Shown: positions 42,768 to 53,154 of the stretch, piece by piece
How the letters are laid out: every line of letters starts with the position of its first letter
Numbering within the stretch: position 1 is the stretch's first letter
Assembly (NCBI GenBank): GCA_000411415.1
Contig: KE150450.1
Span: forward strand, 1,066,932 to 1,130,931
Length of the DNA stretch: 64,000 nt
Source: Actinomyces sp. HPA0247
Lineage (GTDB): Bacteria; Actinomycetota; Actinomycetes; Actinomycetales; Actinomycetaceae
Direction of reading: 5' to 3'
Translations under genes and position numbers: made by a program
The notes under the pieces: model-generated
What the model was told of the DNA's origin: nothing
The model's database searches: none
What the model saw: only the letters and a program-made list of their open reading frames with translations

Positions 42768-44291
42768 TCAGGCGGAAGCCGGCGTAAAGGCCGTGACCTG
42801 GCCGTTCGACACCGCGATCAGGAGGTCATCGAACGCCCACGTCAGCTGATCCACGGTGCCCAACTCCGTGTCCGTGTGGACGACGTCCCCGTTCGTGTCG
42901 AGGAAGTAGACGTGCTCGATCTCCCTCCCGGTGTCATCCGCGATGTACGCTGCACCGCCGTCGGTGCTCACGCGCACCTGAGCCATCCTCGCGTAGCAGG
43001 GCTCGCTGGAGGTGTCCGACAAGTCCTTCACGTTGTGCACGATGCGCGAGGAGCCGTCCGACGTCAGGGAGACCGTGACGTCCTTGCACTTACTGCCCGA
43101 CACCTCGACCGTGCCCGTCGCCCACGGGCTCTTCCCGTTCTTCAAGTAGGCCTGCAGCTCCTCGATGGTCGGGGCATTTCCTCCGTCCGCGACCCCCGGC
43201 AGGGTGGGAGCGGCCTCGAAGGAATTAATGAGTGTCCCAGAGGCGTCGTAGAAGCGCACCATGTTGTTGCTGTCCCTGATGGCGACGCCGTCGCTCGCTC
43301 GATAGACGCCGCGTCGGTAGGTGGAGGGGTCCCACCGAGTGCTCTCACCGAGCGTCGTGACCGTGCCCGTGCGCACGTCGATCAGCTGCAGGGATCGCTT
43401 GTCTTGAACGGGTACCAGGATCGACATATTGTCGCCGCTGCTCACCGCCGGGCCGCCGGGAATGTCCCAGATGCTGCTGTGTACGTCCTGTAGCGAGGTG
43501 ATCGACTTCCACTGCTGCTTCCACTCGGAGGACTCCCACGTCCACCCGGTGCAGGTTTCCGCGCCCGAGCACGTCACGAGGACATCTCCGACCACCGTGA
43601 GGGGAGCATCATCCAGCCAGGGGGCATCCTCAACCTCGCCCGTCGTTGTATCGACCGTGGAGTTGCCGACGATGAGCTTGTCGCCGATCGTGACCAAGCG
43701 CAGCGAGAAGCGGTAGGAATCCCGCTTCACCTGCGGGTTACTGGAATCCCAGATGACCTGCGGCTGCGAGCCTGAAATATCCACGGCGGCGACGTCGAGA
43801 CCCTCACCAAGGGATGGGGTCGCGGCCACGTACAGGGTCGTGCCGTCGACCAGGGTCGTCACCTCCTGGTGCTCCCCGCGGACCGCGGAGACGTTGTCGA
43901 GGGTCCACGCCGTGCCGATGCCCGCCGCCCAGGCGCTGGAGATGTTCCCGGTGCTCGTGGCTGCCCCGGCGTAGCCCTGAGCGCTCTTCTTCTGCTCGCG
44001 CGGCGTCGAGCCCCACGGCCCGAAGAAATAGCCGAGGACCATGAGGACGACGATGAGGAACGCGAGGATCGACAACGCGATGAACCATGCGCGCTTCGAC
44101 GACATCCCCGAGGGAGCGCCCGGATCGTTCGGGCGCACGGTGGGGTTGGGGATCGGCGTCGGCGAGGCAAACACGTTCGTCGACGAGGCGGGCCCACTCG
44201 CGTACGGGGTGCCCGTCGGCGGCGGGGGAACCGGGGCGCTCGAGGAATCGACAGCGGTGGGCTGCGTCCACTGGGAATCGTTCGTACTCAC
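42768..44291 (-). CDS. Membrane-anchored paralogue 5 (unknown function)
   Basis: 507 residues; first gene of the run. The Pro/Ala/Ser-rich head (1-60) is followed by a transmembrane helix at about 70-92 and the outer domain: GYAGAATSTGNISSAWAAGIG, VDISGSQPQVIW, VDTTTGEVEDAPW, VTCSGAETCTGW, LIDVRTGTVTTLG and LTWAFDDLLIAVSNGQVTAFTPAS. It is the most diverged member. The GTG start at 44291 is preceded by GTGGTAGAAAC. Confidence 0.75.
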   Translation of the reverse strand: MSTNDSQWTQPTAVDSSSAPVPPPPTGTPYASGPASSTNVFASPTPIPNPTVRPNDPGAPSGMSSKRAWFIALSILAFLIVVLMVLGYFFGPWGSTPREQKKSAQGYAGAATSTGNISSAWAAGIGTAWTLDNVSAVRGEHQEVTTLVDGTTLYVAATPSLGEGLDVAAVDISGSQPQVIWDSSNPQVKRDSYRFSLRLVTIGDKLIVGNSTVDTTTGEVEDAPWLDDAPLTVVGDVLVTCSGAETCTGWTWESSEWKQQWKSITSLQDVHSSIWDIPGGPAVSSGDNMSILVPVQDKRSLQLIDVRTGTVTTLGESTRWDPSTYRRGVYRASDGVAIRDSNNMVRFYDASGTLINSFEAAPTLPGVADGGNAPTIEELQAYLKNGKSPWATGTVEVSGSKCKDVTVSLTSDGSSRIVHNVKDLSDTSSEPCYARMAQVRVSTDGGAAYIADDTGREIEHVYFLDTNGDVVHTDTELGTVDQLTWAFDDLLIAVSNGQVTAFTPASA

Positions 44292-44413
44292 CCGTCGTTT
44301 CTACCACACGCTCCTGGCGCAACTCCGCCCAGCCCGGCCCCGGCCTCGTCCATCCGTGTGACGAGGAACGGGCGCCCTCGCAGGCCACGCCCCCTCTCCG
44401 ATAGGATCGACCC

Positions 44414-45871
44414 GTGCGCTACATTTCGACACGACGCGGCCCCAACACGCCCACCCGTTCTTTCAGTGACATCCTCCTGGAAGGTCTCGCCCCCGACGGC
44501 GGCCTCTACCTGCCCGAGGAGTACCCGACGCTGTCTCGCTCCGACCTGGACGAGCTGCGCATCGTCCTGCGCGAGGACGGCTACGCGGCCATGGCCGCCG
44601 GCATCATCTCCCTCTTCGTCGACGACATCCCCGCCGGCGACCTGAGCGCGATCACGGCCCGCGCCTACCGCACCCCCTCCTTCTCCGACCCCCAGATCGT
44701 CCCCGTCGACGCCCTGGAAGGCACCGGCCTGCACATCGCCCACCTCTCGAACGGCCCCACGGCCGCCTTTAAGGACATGGCGATGCAGCTCCTCGGCGAG
44801 CTCTTCGAATACGAGCTCACCCGCCGCGGCGACTGGCTCACCATCGTCGGCGCCACCTCCGGCGACACCGGCTCCTCCGCCGAGTACGCGCTGCGCGGCC
44901 GAAGCGGACTTTCCGTCGTCATGCTCACCCCCGCCGGGCGCATGACCGCCTTCCAGCGCGCACAAATGTTCTCCCTCCTCGATGAGAACATCGTCAACGT
45001 CGCCGTCGACGGCGTCTTCGACGACTGCCAGGACCTCGTCAAGGCCATCAACATGGACGCCGATTTCAAGGCCACCTGGCACGTGGGCGCCGTCAACTCC
45101 ATCAACTGGGCGCGCCTGCTCGCCCAGGTCTGCTACTACGTGGCCACCTGGCTGCGCGTCACCGAGGAAGGGGCCGACGCCTCGTCCACGGTCAGCGTCG
45201 TCGTGCCGTCGGGTAACTTCGGCAACGTGTGCGCCGCCCACATCGCCCGCCAGATGGGCGTGCCGCTGGGCACCCTCGTCGTCGCCACGAACGAGAACGA
45301 CGTCCTCGACGAGTTCTTCCGCACCGGCGTCTACCGCCCCCGCTCCTCCGCGGACACGCTGGCCACCTCCAGCCCGTCCATGGACATCTCCAAGGCCTCG
45401 AACTTCGAGCGCTTCATCTTCGACCTGCTGGGACGCGACGGCGACGCCACCCGCGCTTTGTTTGACGAGGCCCTGGCCCGTGACGGCTCCTTCGACCTGT
45501 CCGGTACGCCCGAGTTCGCCTCCCTGCGAGACACCTACGGCTTCATCTCCGGCACCTCCACGCACGCCGACCGCCTCGCCGAGATCGCGCGCACGGAAAA
45601 GGAAAGCGGCTACCTCCTCGACCCGCACACGGCCGACGGCGTGCACGTCGCCCGCGCCGTGCGCTCGCAGATCGAGGGCCCGCTCGTCGTCATGGAGACC
45701 GCGCTGCCCGTCAAGTTCGCCGATACCATCCTCGAGGCCACCGGCCACCTCCCGCCCGTGCCCGAGCGATTCGCAGGCATCGAAGGACGCGAAGAGCGCG
45801 TCACGCCGCTCGCCAACTCCGCCGAGGACCTCAAGGCCCTCATTGCCGAGCGCGTGCGCCCCGGCGCCTGA
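44414..45871 (+). CDS. thrC: Threonine synthase
   Basis: 485 residues; a PLP enzyme converting O-phosphohomoserine to threonine. The N-terminal MRYISTRR and [22 protein letters not shown] mark the long (E. coli/yeast-type) class. The PLP lysine is in [30 protein letters not shown] and [15 protein letters not shown] follow. The start is GTG at 44414. It is divergent from the five-paralogue run. Confidence 0.96.
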   Translation: MRYISTRRGPNTPTRSFSDILLEGLAPDGGLYLPEEYPTLSRSDLDELRIVLREDGYAAMAAGIISLFVDDIPAGDLSAITARAYRTPSFSDPQIVPVDALEGTGLHIAHLSNGPTAAFKDMAMQLLGELFEYELTRRGDWLTIVGATSGDTGSSAEYALRGRSGLSVVMLTPAGRMTAFQRAQMFSLLDENIVNVAVDGVFDDCQDLVKAINMDADFKATWHVGAVNSINWARLLAQVCYYVATWLRVTEEGADASSTVSVVVPSGNFGNVCAAHIARQMGVPLGTLVVATNENDVLDEFFRTGVYRPRSSADTLATSSPSMDISKASNFERFIFDLLGRDGDATRALFDEALARDGSFDLSGTPEFASLRDTYGFISGTSTHADRLAEIARTEKESGYLLDPHTADGVHVARAVRSQIEGPLVVMETALPVKFADTILEATGHLPPVPERFAGIEGREERVTPLANSAEDLKALIAERVRPGA

Positions 45872-46011
45872 GTTCTCGTTCACTCGACGAGGCCCGAGCC
45901 CTCACCCGCGAAACCGCGCCGTTTCGCCCGTCGGGGCCCGGGCCTCGTTACATACTCCCGGAGAGTGCCCGCGTCGCTCCCCGCCGCGCCTCGCCAGGTA
46001 GGATTGGTGCC

Positions 46012-47469
<1,458 letters not shown>

Positions 47470-47495
47470 TCGGCGATTTCTGACAGCTGTCGCCA

Positions 47496-47523
47496 GGCCC
47501 CGGGAGCGTGAGCTCCCGGGGCC
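47496..47523 (+). terminator. Terminator of cysS
   Basis: GGCCCCGGGAGC pairs perfectly with GCTCCCGGGGCC around a 4-nt loop, then TTGTG. Confidence 0.85.
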
Positions 47524-47529
47524 TTGTGC

Positions 47530-47700
47530 ATGTCGGCGGGACGGGCGCCGCAGCCAGGCCCGGCCGCCGCCCACAGGCACCGCAGCCAGGCCCGCGTCTC
47601 GCAGTTTCCGCGGTTGCTCTTGTGATTTGGTGCGCTGCACCCGATCCGTAGGCAGTGCACCCCTTCTGATCGGGTGTCGCGCCCCGTAACGGGTGTCGCG
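47530..47700. repeat. GC-rich right-arm copies and a CACCCGATC inverted repeat
   Basis: Two partial copies of the tRNA-linked GC-rich repeat (GCCGCAGCCAGGCCCGGCCG and CACCGCAGCCAGGCCC) are followed by CACCCGATC (47638 on) paired with GATCGGGTG (about 47668-47676). No gene. Confidence 0.6.
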
Positions 47701-47714
47701 GCCCTCGCCATAGC

Positions 47715-47826
47715 AATTTCGCACGTAATTCCCCTGCGAGTACTTCAAATATTGAATTCATGTCGTTGGGATTGCAACGTTTTCGGGCTATCTCCAAAAG
47801 TGACCGTGGGAAATTATGTGCGAAAT
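47715..47826. repeat. 110-bp palindromic element, copy D
   Basis: The left arm AATTTCGCACGTAATTCCCC pairs with GGGAAATTATGTGCGAAAT. The arm change CATGCA to CACGTA relative to copy B is matched on the other side (with one wobble-type pair). The GC-rich repeat continues right after it (47840-47915). Confidence 0.85.
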
Positions 47827-47931
47827 GTGTCTGGGGCGGGCGCGTCGACTCGTTGTCCGGCCAGGCCCCGCCCCCGCCCACGGGCACCGCAGCCAGGCCC
47901 GGCGCGTTGCCTCACGGGCTGCTCTCCCATC

Positions 47932-48044
47932 AATTTCGCATGCAATTCCCCTGAGGGTATTTCAGGTCTTGAAATCTGATCGTTGATATTCTGCGGTTTT
48001 TGGGCTTGTGTTGGATCGTGCCGTGGGGGAATTGCATGCGAAAT
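47932..48044. repeat. 110-bp palindromic element, copy E
   Basis: The left arm AATTTCGCATGCAATTCCCC pairs perfectly with GGGGAATTGCATGCGAAATT. The middle is more diverged. A GC-rich repeat copy (48065-48125) follows. Confidence 0.85.
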
Positions 48045-48221
48045 TTGTCTGGGGTGGTCTAGGCGTTGCGTCTCGAAGCCCGGCCAGGCCCTGTCTCTGC
48101 CCGCGGGAGCCGCAGCCAGGGCCTGCGTTTCGCAGCCCGCCCGTGCCCTCCGGGCCCCTCCGGTGCCCTCCACAGTGGCGTGGCCACCAAGGGGCCGCGT
48201 TTTCGCTTGTTGATCGGTGGT

Positions 48222-48290
48222 ATTGCACTACTTAGGGAGGCATTGCACTGCCTAGTAGCTAGTGCATTGCTGCCCTATCTAGTGCATCGC
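48222..48290. repeat. Nested inverted repeat, TTGCACT family
   Basis: Two direct arms (ATTGCACTA, ATTGCACTG) are followed by two inverted arms (TAGTGCATT, TAGTGCATC). Again the 2+2 layout. Confidence 0.65.
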
Positions 48291-48329
48291 TTCCTCAAGC
48301 AGCACATTCCTGCTCATGCCCACGGGTAC

Positions 48330-48430
48330 GCGGATAGGTTGTTGCTTCATGGATAGGTTATGAGCATGCGGATAGCTTATTTTCCTATCCGCGTGGCGAT
48401 AACCTATCCGCATCATCACAACCTATCCGC
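48330..48430. repeat. Nested inverted repeat, GGATAGG family, copy 2
   Basis: Left arms are GCGGATAGGTTGT, TGGATAGGTTAT and GCGGATAGCTTAT. Right arms are TTTTCCTATCCGC, ATAACCTATCCGC and ACAACCTATCCGC. The outermost pair (TTGT with ACAA) and the middle pair (TTAT with ATAA) match each other exactly, so arm changes are kept in register. Confidence 0.8.
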
Positions 48431-48512
48431 GCAGGGGCTTTCCTGGGCTCGGGTACCGCAAAAATGCTTGTCGCAGTGAGGTGTGCACCCGATCGGGAAG
48501 ATTCAACCCCTT

Positions 48513-48607
48513 CCGATCGGGTTGAATCCTGCCGATCAGGTTGAATCCTGCCGATCGGGTTGAATCCTGCCGATCGGGTTGAATCCTGCCGATCAGGTTG
48601 AATCCTT
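48513..48607. repeat. Five tandem 19-bp units
   Basis: The unit CCGATCGGGTTGAATCCTG (G or A at one site) is repeated at 48513, 48532, 48551, 48570 and 48589. An inverted half unit (GATTCAACCCCTTCCGATC) stands just before. No spacers, so not CRISPR. Confidence 0.9.
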
Positions 48608-48670
48608 CGGAAAGGCGTTCCCTTCTGAGCAGACGTGGCCTCGGCGCTGTGTCTAGCCCGGCGCTCACCC

Positions 48671-48782
48671 ATTTCGCACGTAATTCTCCCGCGACTCGTT
48701 CAAAACCTGAAATCGCATCGTTGGAATTGCAGCGTTTTAAGGCTGTCTTAAAAAGTTACCGGATTAAATTACGTGCGGAATT
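48671..48782. repeat. 110-bp palindromic element, copy F
   Basis: The left arm ATTTCGCACGTAATTC pairs with AATTACGTGCGGAATT; the centre has CGTTGGAATTGCAGCG. Bases 48783-48995 hold the promoter region of the next gene. Confidence 0.8.
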
Positions 48783-48995
48783 GAGGTTGGGGGGCGTGGA
48801 CAGGGTGCTTCAGGAGAACCGATGTAATTGCCCCGAGAGAGTCCGTGGGCAGTGTCGTCAGCTAGGCCTCTCTACGGGCTGGGATCACCCTGCAATCGGT
48901 GCTATACCAACGTGCGCGATCGGCCCGATGCTAGCCGAGGCTCTACCCTGGTGTCAGGTCGACGACGCGAGGCGTCACCAACACGGGAGGAACGC

Positions 48996-49556
48996 ATGGA
49001 ATACGTGGCGCTGCTGCGCGGTATCAACGTCGGCGGCACGAACAAGGTCGTCATGAGCGAGCTGCGCGAGCAGATTGCCTCCGAAGGCTTTACGAACGTG
49101 CGCACATACATCAACAGCGGCAACCTCCTCTTCGAGGCCGAGGCCGGTGCCGGGCCCAACACCCCGCACGAGGACGTTGCCCGCACAGTTGAGGATCTCC
49201 TGGCGCGCCGCTATGACTTCCCGATTCGGCTGGCCCTCCTGACGGCGCAGGACTACGTCGCGGAGCTGCGCAACCTGCCCGACTGGTGGCATGGCGAGGT
49301 CTCCCGCCGTGATGCGCTCTTCTACACGCGGGGCTTGGACCGGGACCACGTGCGCGAGCGCATTGAGGCGATGGAGCTGGGTGACGAGGCGGTTCACTTC
49401 GGTCAGCACGCAGTGTTCTGGGCAAAGTTTGACGAGAAGACCTTCCTGAAGACCGCCTACCACAAGCGCCTCCTGCGCGAGGACTTCTACCGCCAGGTGA
49501 CGATCCGCTCCGGCTCGACGGTCGGGAAGATCGCGGCCATGCTGTCGCGGGGTTGA
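48996..49556 (+). CDS. DUF1697 family protein
   Basis: 186 residues. The N-terminal MEYVALLRGINVGGTNKVVMSELRE and VRTYINSGNLLFEA are the DUF1697 signature; HFGQHAVFWAKF and TIRSGSTVGKIAAML close the domain. GGAGGAACGC precedes the ATG. The family is widespread and of unknown function. Confidence 0.92.
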   Translation: MEYVALLRGINVGGTNKVVMSELREQIASEGFTNVRTYINSGNLLFEAEAGAGPNTPHEDVARTVEDLLARRYDFPIRLALLTAQDYVAELRNLPDWWHGEVSRRDALFYTRGLDRDHVRERIEAMELGDEAVHFGQHAVFWAKFDEKTFLKTAYHKRLLREDFYRQVTIRSGSTVGKIAAMLSRG

Positions 49557-49646
49557 CGGGCGCGGAGTCCTTGGCGATGGCGCAGGTGGGGAACTAGACT
49601 GAATCGGGAGAACACTGACGTAGGCCGTTCGCCGGAAGGAATACGG

Positions 49647-50528
49647 ATGACAACCGCTGCCCCGACCCTGTGTGTTTTTACCCCGACATACAACCGAGCG
49701 TACATTTTGCCTGCGCTGTACGAGTCCCTGCTGGCTCAGACGTCGACGGATTTCCAGTGGATGATCGTGGATGATGGATCCACTGACGACACGGAGTCCC
49801 TCGTCCAAGGCTGGATTGCTGAGGGGCGTCTGTCGATCGACTATGTCAAGCAGGAGAACGGCGGGAAGCCTCGCGCAACCAACACGGGTGTTGCCCGCTG
49901 CCAGAGCGAGCTTTTCTTCGTCGTGGATTCAGACGACCACCTCGTGCCGACCGCAGTGGAGCATGTTCTCACGCGTTGGGAAGAGATCCGAGGCGACGAC
50001 TCCTTCGCGGGAATTGTCGCCTTGCGCGGCACTGACGAGCACACCCCCATGGGCACGTGGATGCCTGACGGGGTGCGCGCGGTGACGCTGTGGGATCTGC
50101 ACGAAAAGATGGGTTTCCGTGGCGATACGTCGCTGATTCACCGCACTGAGATTCTGCGTCGCTACCCCTTCGACGTGGCTCCCGGTGAGAAGTTCGTCGC
50201 GGAATCCTCCGTGTGGTTCCTCATTGACGAGAGCTACAACATGCTGGCGGATAACGAAATCCTCACTATTTGCCACTATCTGCCCGACGGTCTGACGCAG
50301 AATTTTGCGTCCAATGCCAAGAGGAATCCGATTGGCTATTGGAAGCACAAGCGTTACTGCGCGGCGCGTTCCACCACTCTGAAGTCGCGTGCCCGCGAGA
50401 CGAGTCTGTTCCTCGTTGGATGCATGCTCGCCCATCAGAAGGGGGCTATTTCCATGGCGCCGAGCAAGGCACTCGCGGTTGTCTGCTACCCGGTTGCGCT
50501 CGTTGCGCGCTATACGATCTTCCGCTGA
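49647..50528 (+). CDS. Glycosyltransferase family 2 protein
   Basis: 293 residues. The GT-A fold motifs are CVFTPTYNRAYILPALYESL, VDDGSTDDTESLV, ENGGKPRATNTGV and the metal-binding FFVVDSDDHLV. A C-terminal hydrophobic stretch (about 262-290) may touch the membrane. The nucleotide sugar and acceptor are unknown. It is followed after 9 bp by a flippase gene, so the pair probably builds and exports a surface glycan. Confidence 0.92.
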   Translation: MTTAAPTLCVFTPTYNRAYILPALYESLLAQTSTDFQWMIVDDGSTDDTESLVQGWIAEGRLSIDYVKQENGGKPRATNTGVARCQSELFFVVDSDDHLVPTAVEHVLTRWEEIRGDDSFAGIVALRGTDEHTPMGTWMPDGVRAVTLWDLHEKMGFRGDTSLIHRTEILRRYPFDVAPGEKFVAESSVWFLIDESYNMLADNEILTICHYLPDGLTQNFASNAKRNPIGYWKHKRYCAARSTTLKSRARETSLFLVGCMLAHQKGAISMAPSKALAVVCYPVALVARYTIFR

Positions 50529-50537
50529 GGGGGGTTT

Positions 50538-51965
50538 ATGGAAATGCCGCAGGATATCGCTCGAGAGGGCGCATTCCCGGACGAGGCAGTGGCGACCGAT
50601 GAGGCCGTGGTGACCGACGAGGCCGTGACGACCAACGAGGCCGTGGCGACCAACGAGGCCGTGGCGACCGACGCGGAAAGCGCTGAGGCGCCTGAGAAAC
50701 TCTCGCTGAAAGCCAACATGATGTGGAGCTCCGTGGGCTCCCTGACGCGCCTGGGCTGCAACTACCTCGTCTCGTCGGTGTTGGTGGTGCGCCTCGCGAC
50801 TGGCTTTGATGCTGCGGGCATGCTCGCGCTCGCGATGGCGATAGCGAACCTCGTGAACCCGATTGCGGATTTCCGCCTGCGCACGGTCCAGGTGACGGAT
50901 GTGACGGGGGAGCGCACCTCGCGTGAATACGTTGGGCTGCGCTCGGTGCTGTCTATCGTGGCATTCCTGGTCGGCGTCGTCTATTCCGTCGTGACGACGT
51001 CCTATGATGCTTTGCCCGTTATTTCGTTGTATCTCGTGTACTCGTTGGCGACGAATTTCATTGAGGTTTTCCACGCGATTGACCAGAGGCACCTGCGCCT
51101 TGATTTTGCTGGAAAATCCTACGTGATGCAGGGTATTGGCACGCTCGTTGCTTTCGCGGTGGGCCTGTGGTTTTTTGATTCCTTGCTCGTTGCTGTGGGT
51201 CTCATGACGGCGGTCGTCATCCTGGTCGGCGCTCTGTATGACGCGCCTCGCGCGTGCGTGTTTGAGCCGATTCGTCCGCAGGTGCGCTTTGGGCGTGCGG
51301 CGAAGACTCTCGTTTCGTTGGCGCCTCTCGTCGTGGCTCAGATTGCAGCGACGTCGGTTTTGACTGTCCCGCGTCAGATGCTTGCTGCGAGCGATGGTGC
51401 TGAAGCTTTGGGCGTGTATCAGGCTGTCGCGTCGCTCGCCGTCATTGTGCAGATGGGTGCCACCTACGTCTACAGTCCGCTGATGGGTGTGTTCGCTGAG
51501 CGTTTTCATTCGAACAAGCGCTCGGCCCTCACGCTGTTGTGGAAGACGGTCGGCGCGATCGTTGCCATTGCTGCCGTGGCCGCACTGGGGTTGGAGATTG
51601 TTGGTGAGCCGGTCTTGACGCTCCTGTTCGGTGAGAAGATCAGGGGTAATACTTTCCTGCTCCAGCCCGCGGTTTTGTGCACGGTGATCACGGCCTTTGG
51701 CTGGTTCTTTAATGACTTGCTGCTGTCTGTGCGTGATTATGTGGCGAGTTTTGTCGGCAATGTTGTTGCGTGCATCGTTGCTCTCGTGCTGGCTCGCCCG
51801 TTCGTGAATTGGTTCGGTATGAACGGTGTCTCGTGGGTGGGTGTTGCCGGCTACGCGTCGGGTGTTCTCGTTTTGGCTATTTTCCTCGCCGTCGACTATC
51901 GCCGGCTGAAAGATGCTCCCGTTGATCGTGACGAGGAGGGTGGGGAAGCTCTGCAGGGGGCGTGA
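50538..51965 (+). CDS. Polysaccharide flippase (Wzx/MOP-like) with N-terminal hexapeptide repeats
   Basis: 475 residues with about 12-14 transmembrane helices from residue 55 on, beginning LSLKANMMWSSVGSLTRLG as in Wzx-type lipid-linked sugar flippases. The cytosolic head has five hexapeptide repeats (DEAVAT-like, residues about 15-44) coded by an 18-bp tandem repeat. Codons are less GC-biased than in nearby core genes, hinting at transfer. Works with the GT2 gene just upstream. Confidence 0.88.
   Translation: MEMPQDIAREGAFPDEAVATDEAVVTDEAVTTNEAVATNEAVATDAESAEAPEKLSLKANMMWSSVGSLTRLGCNYLVSSVLVVRLATGFDAAGMLALAMAIANLVNPIADFRLRTVQVTDVTGERTSREYVGLRSVLSIVAFLVGVVYSVVTTSYDALPVISLYLVYSLATNFIEVFHAIDQRHLRLDFAGKSYVMQGIGTLVAFAVGLWFFDSLLVAVGLMTAVVILVGALYDAPRACVFEPIRPQVRFGRAAKTLVSLAPLVVAQIAATSVLTVPRQMLAASDGAEALGVYQAVASLAVIVQMGATYVYSPLMGVFAERFHSNKRSALTLLWKTVGAIVAIAAVAALGLEIVGEPVLTLLFGEKIRGNTFLLQPAVLCTVITAFGWFFNDLLLSVRDYVASFVGNVVACIVALVLARPFVNWFGMNGVSWVGVAGYASGVLVLAIFLAVDYRRLKDAPVDRDEEGGEALQGA
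50580..50669. repeat. Five in-frame 18-bp tandem units inside the flippase gene
   Basis: Units begin at 50580, 50598, 50616, 50634 and 50652, consensus RACGAGGCCGTGGCGACC. The last two are identical. Copy-number change would keep the frame. Confidence 0.9.
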
Positions 51966-52070
51966 CCGTTGCGCGCAGCGTGATTTTGGCCCCCGCGCGC
52001 GCCCCGGTGGCCCCGATGCGGCCTAAAACCCGTACGCTTGTGTCAGTTCACGAGAAAACGAGGAGACACC

Positions 52071-53048
52071 ATGGCCTCACACAGCGGGCGCCCCGGCGCC
52101 ATCCGTAAGAAGGGCACCAAGAAGGGCGCGCAGGTCGGTACCGGCGGGCACTCGCGCCGCCGCCTCGAAGGTAAGGGCCCGACCCCCAAGGCCGAGGATC
52201 GCACCTACCACCCGGCCCACAAGCGCAAGGTGAAGCGCGAGGCCCGCGAGGCCCAGGAGGCCGCGATCGCTCGTGCCCGCGCCAAGTCGTCGATCCGCGT
52301 CAAGCCCGGCCACGAGCTGATCGCGGGCCGCAACCCGGTCGCCGAGGCCGCCCGCGCCTCGGTCCCGATCGAGCGCGTCTTCATCCTCGACAACGTGAAG
52401 GATGACCGCGTGGAGGAGGTCGTGCGCCTCGCCTCCGCGATGGGTGCGCCCGTGTACGAGGTCACCCGCCGTGATCTGGATGTCGCGACCGACGGTGCCG
52501 TCCACCAGGGCGTCGCCATCGAGGTGCGCGGCTACGAGTACGCCGATGCCTCGGATCTGATCGCGGGCTCTCTGCAGCAGCTGGGCCACCCGCTCCTCGT
52601 CGCCCTCGACCAGGTGACGGACCCCCACAACCTGGGCGCGGTTCTGCGTAGTGCGGGCGCGTTCGGCGCGGACGGCGTCATCATCCCCGAGCGCCGTAGC
52701 GCGGGCGTCAACACGACCGCGTGGAAGGTGTCGGCCGGTGCGGCCGCCCGCGTGCCCGTGGCTCGCGCGACGAACCTGGTGCGCGCCCTCGAGGAGGCCA
52801 AGGCGGCCGGTTACTTTGTGGTCGGCCTCGACGGCGGCGGCGACGCGCCCCTGCGCGGCCTGTCGCTGGCGGACGGCCCCCTCGTGGTCGTGACTGGTGC
52901 CGAGGGCGCGGGCCTGTCCCGCCTCGTGCGCGAGACCTGCGATCAGATCGTGTCGATCCCGATCGCGTCGACCGTCGAGTCTCTCAACGCGGCCGTCGCC
53001 ACGGGCATTGCCCTGTACGAGGTGGCCTCCCTGCGCGCGCAGGGCTGA
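52071..53048 (+). CDS. rlmB: 23S rRNA (guanosine-2'-O-)-methyltransferase, RlmB/TrmH family
   Basis: 325 residues. A basic N-terminal extension (1-75, with RKKGTKKG and KRKVKREAREAQEAA) precedes the substrate-binding domain (HELIAGRNPVAEAARA) and the SPOUT knot: LVALDQVTDPHNLGAVLRSAGAFGADGVI, VVVTGAEGAGLSRLVRE and VSIPIASTVESLNAAVATGIALYE. It methylates 23S rRNA. AGGAGAC precedes the ATG at 52071. Its usual neighbour cysS is displaced. Confidence 0.93.
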   Translation: MASHSGRPGAIRKKGTKKGAQVGTGGHSRRRLEGKGPTPKAEDRTYHPAHKRKVKREAREAQEAAIARARAKSSIRVKPGHELIAGRNPVAEAARASVPIERVFILDNVKDDRVEEVVRLASAMGAPVYEVTRRDLDVATDGAVHQGVAIEVRGYEYADASDLIAGSLQQLGHPLLVALDQVTDPHNLGAVLRSAGAFGADGVIIPERRSAGVNTTAWKVSAGAAARVPVARATNLVRALEEAKAAGYFVVGLDGGGDAPLRGLSLADGPLVVVTGAEGAGLSRLVRETCDQIVSIPIASTVESLNAAVATGIALYEVASLRAQG

Positions 53049-53067
53049 GCCTTTCGGACTGTTTGTT

Positions 53068-53106
53068 GTCTCGCCGCGGGTGCTTGAAACGCGCCCGCGG
53101 CGAGAC
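53068..53106 (+). terminator. Terminator of rlmB
   Basis: GTCTCGCCGCGGG pairs perfectly with CCCGCGGCGAGAC, followed by TCTTT. Confidence 0.9.
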
Positions 53107-53154
53107 TCTTTAATGTGATCACCGGTGGTGCGGGCGTCAATGCGCACGCACGCC

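Noticed and set aside
44288-45883. A 531-codon minus-strand frame opposite thrC
   Set aside because: Gly/Val/Asp-rich shadow; thrC is certain.
48513-48607. CRISPR array
   Set aside because: The 19-bp units are directly joined with no unique spacers and no cas genes are near; the same applies to 13291-13370.
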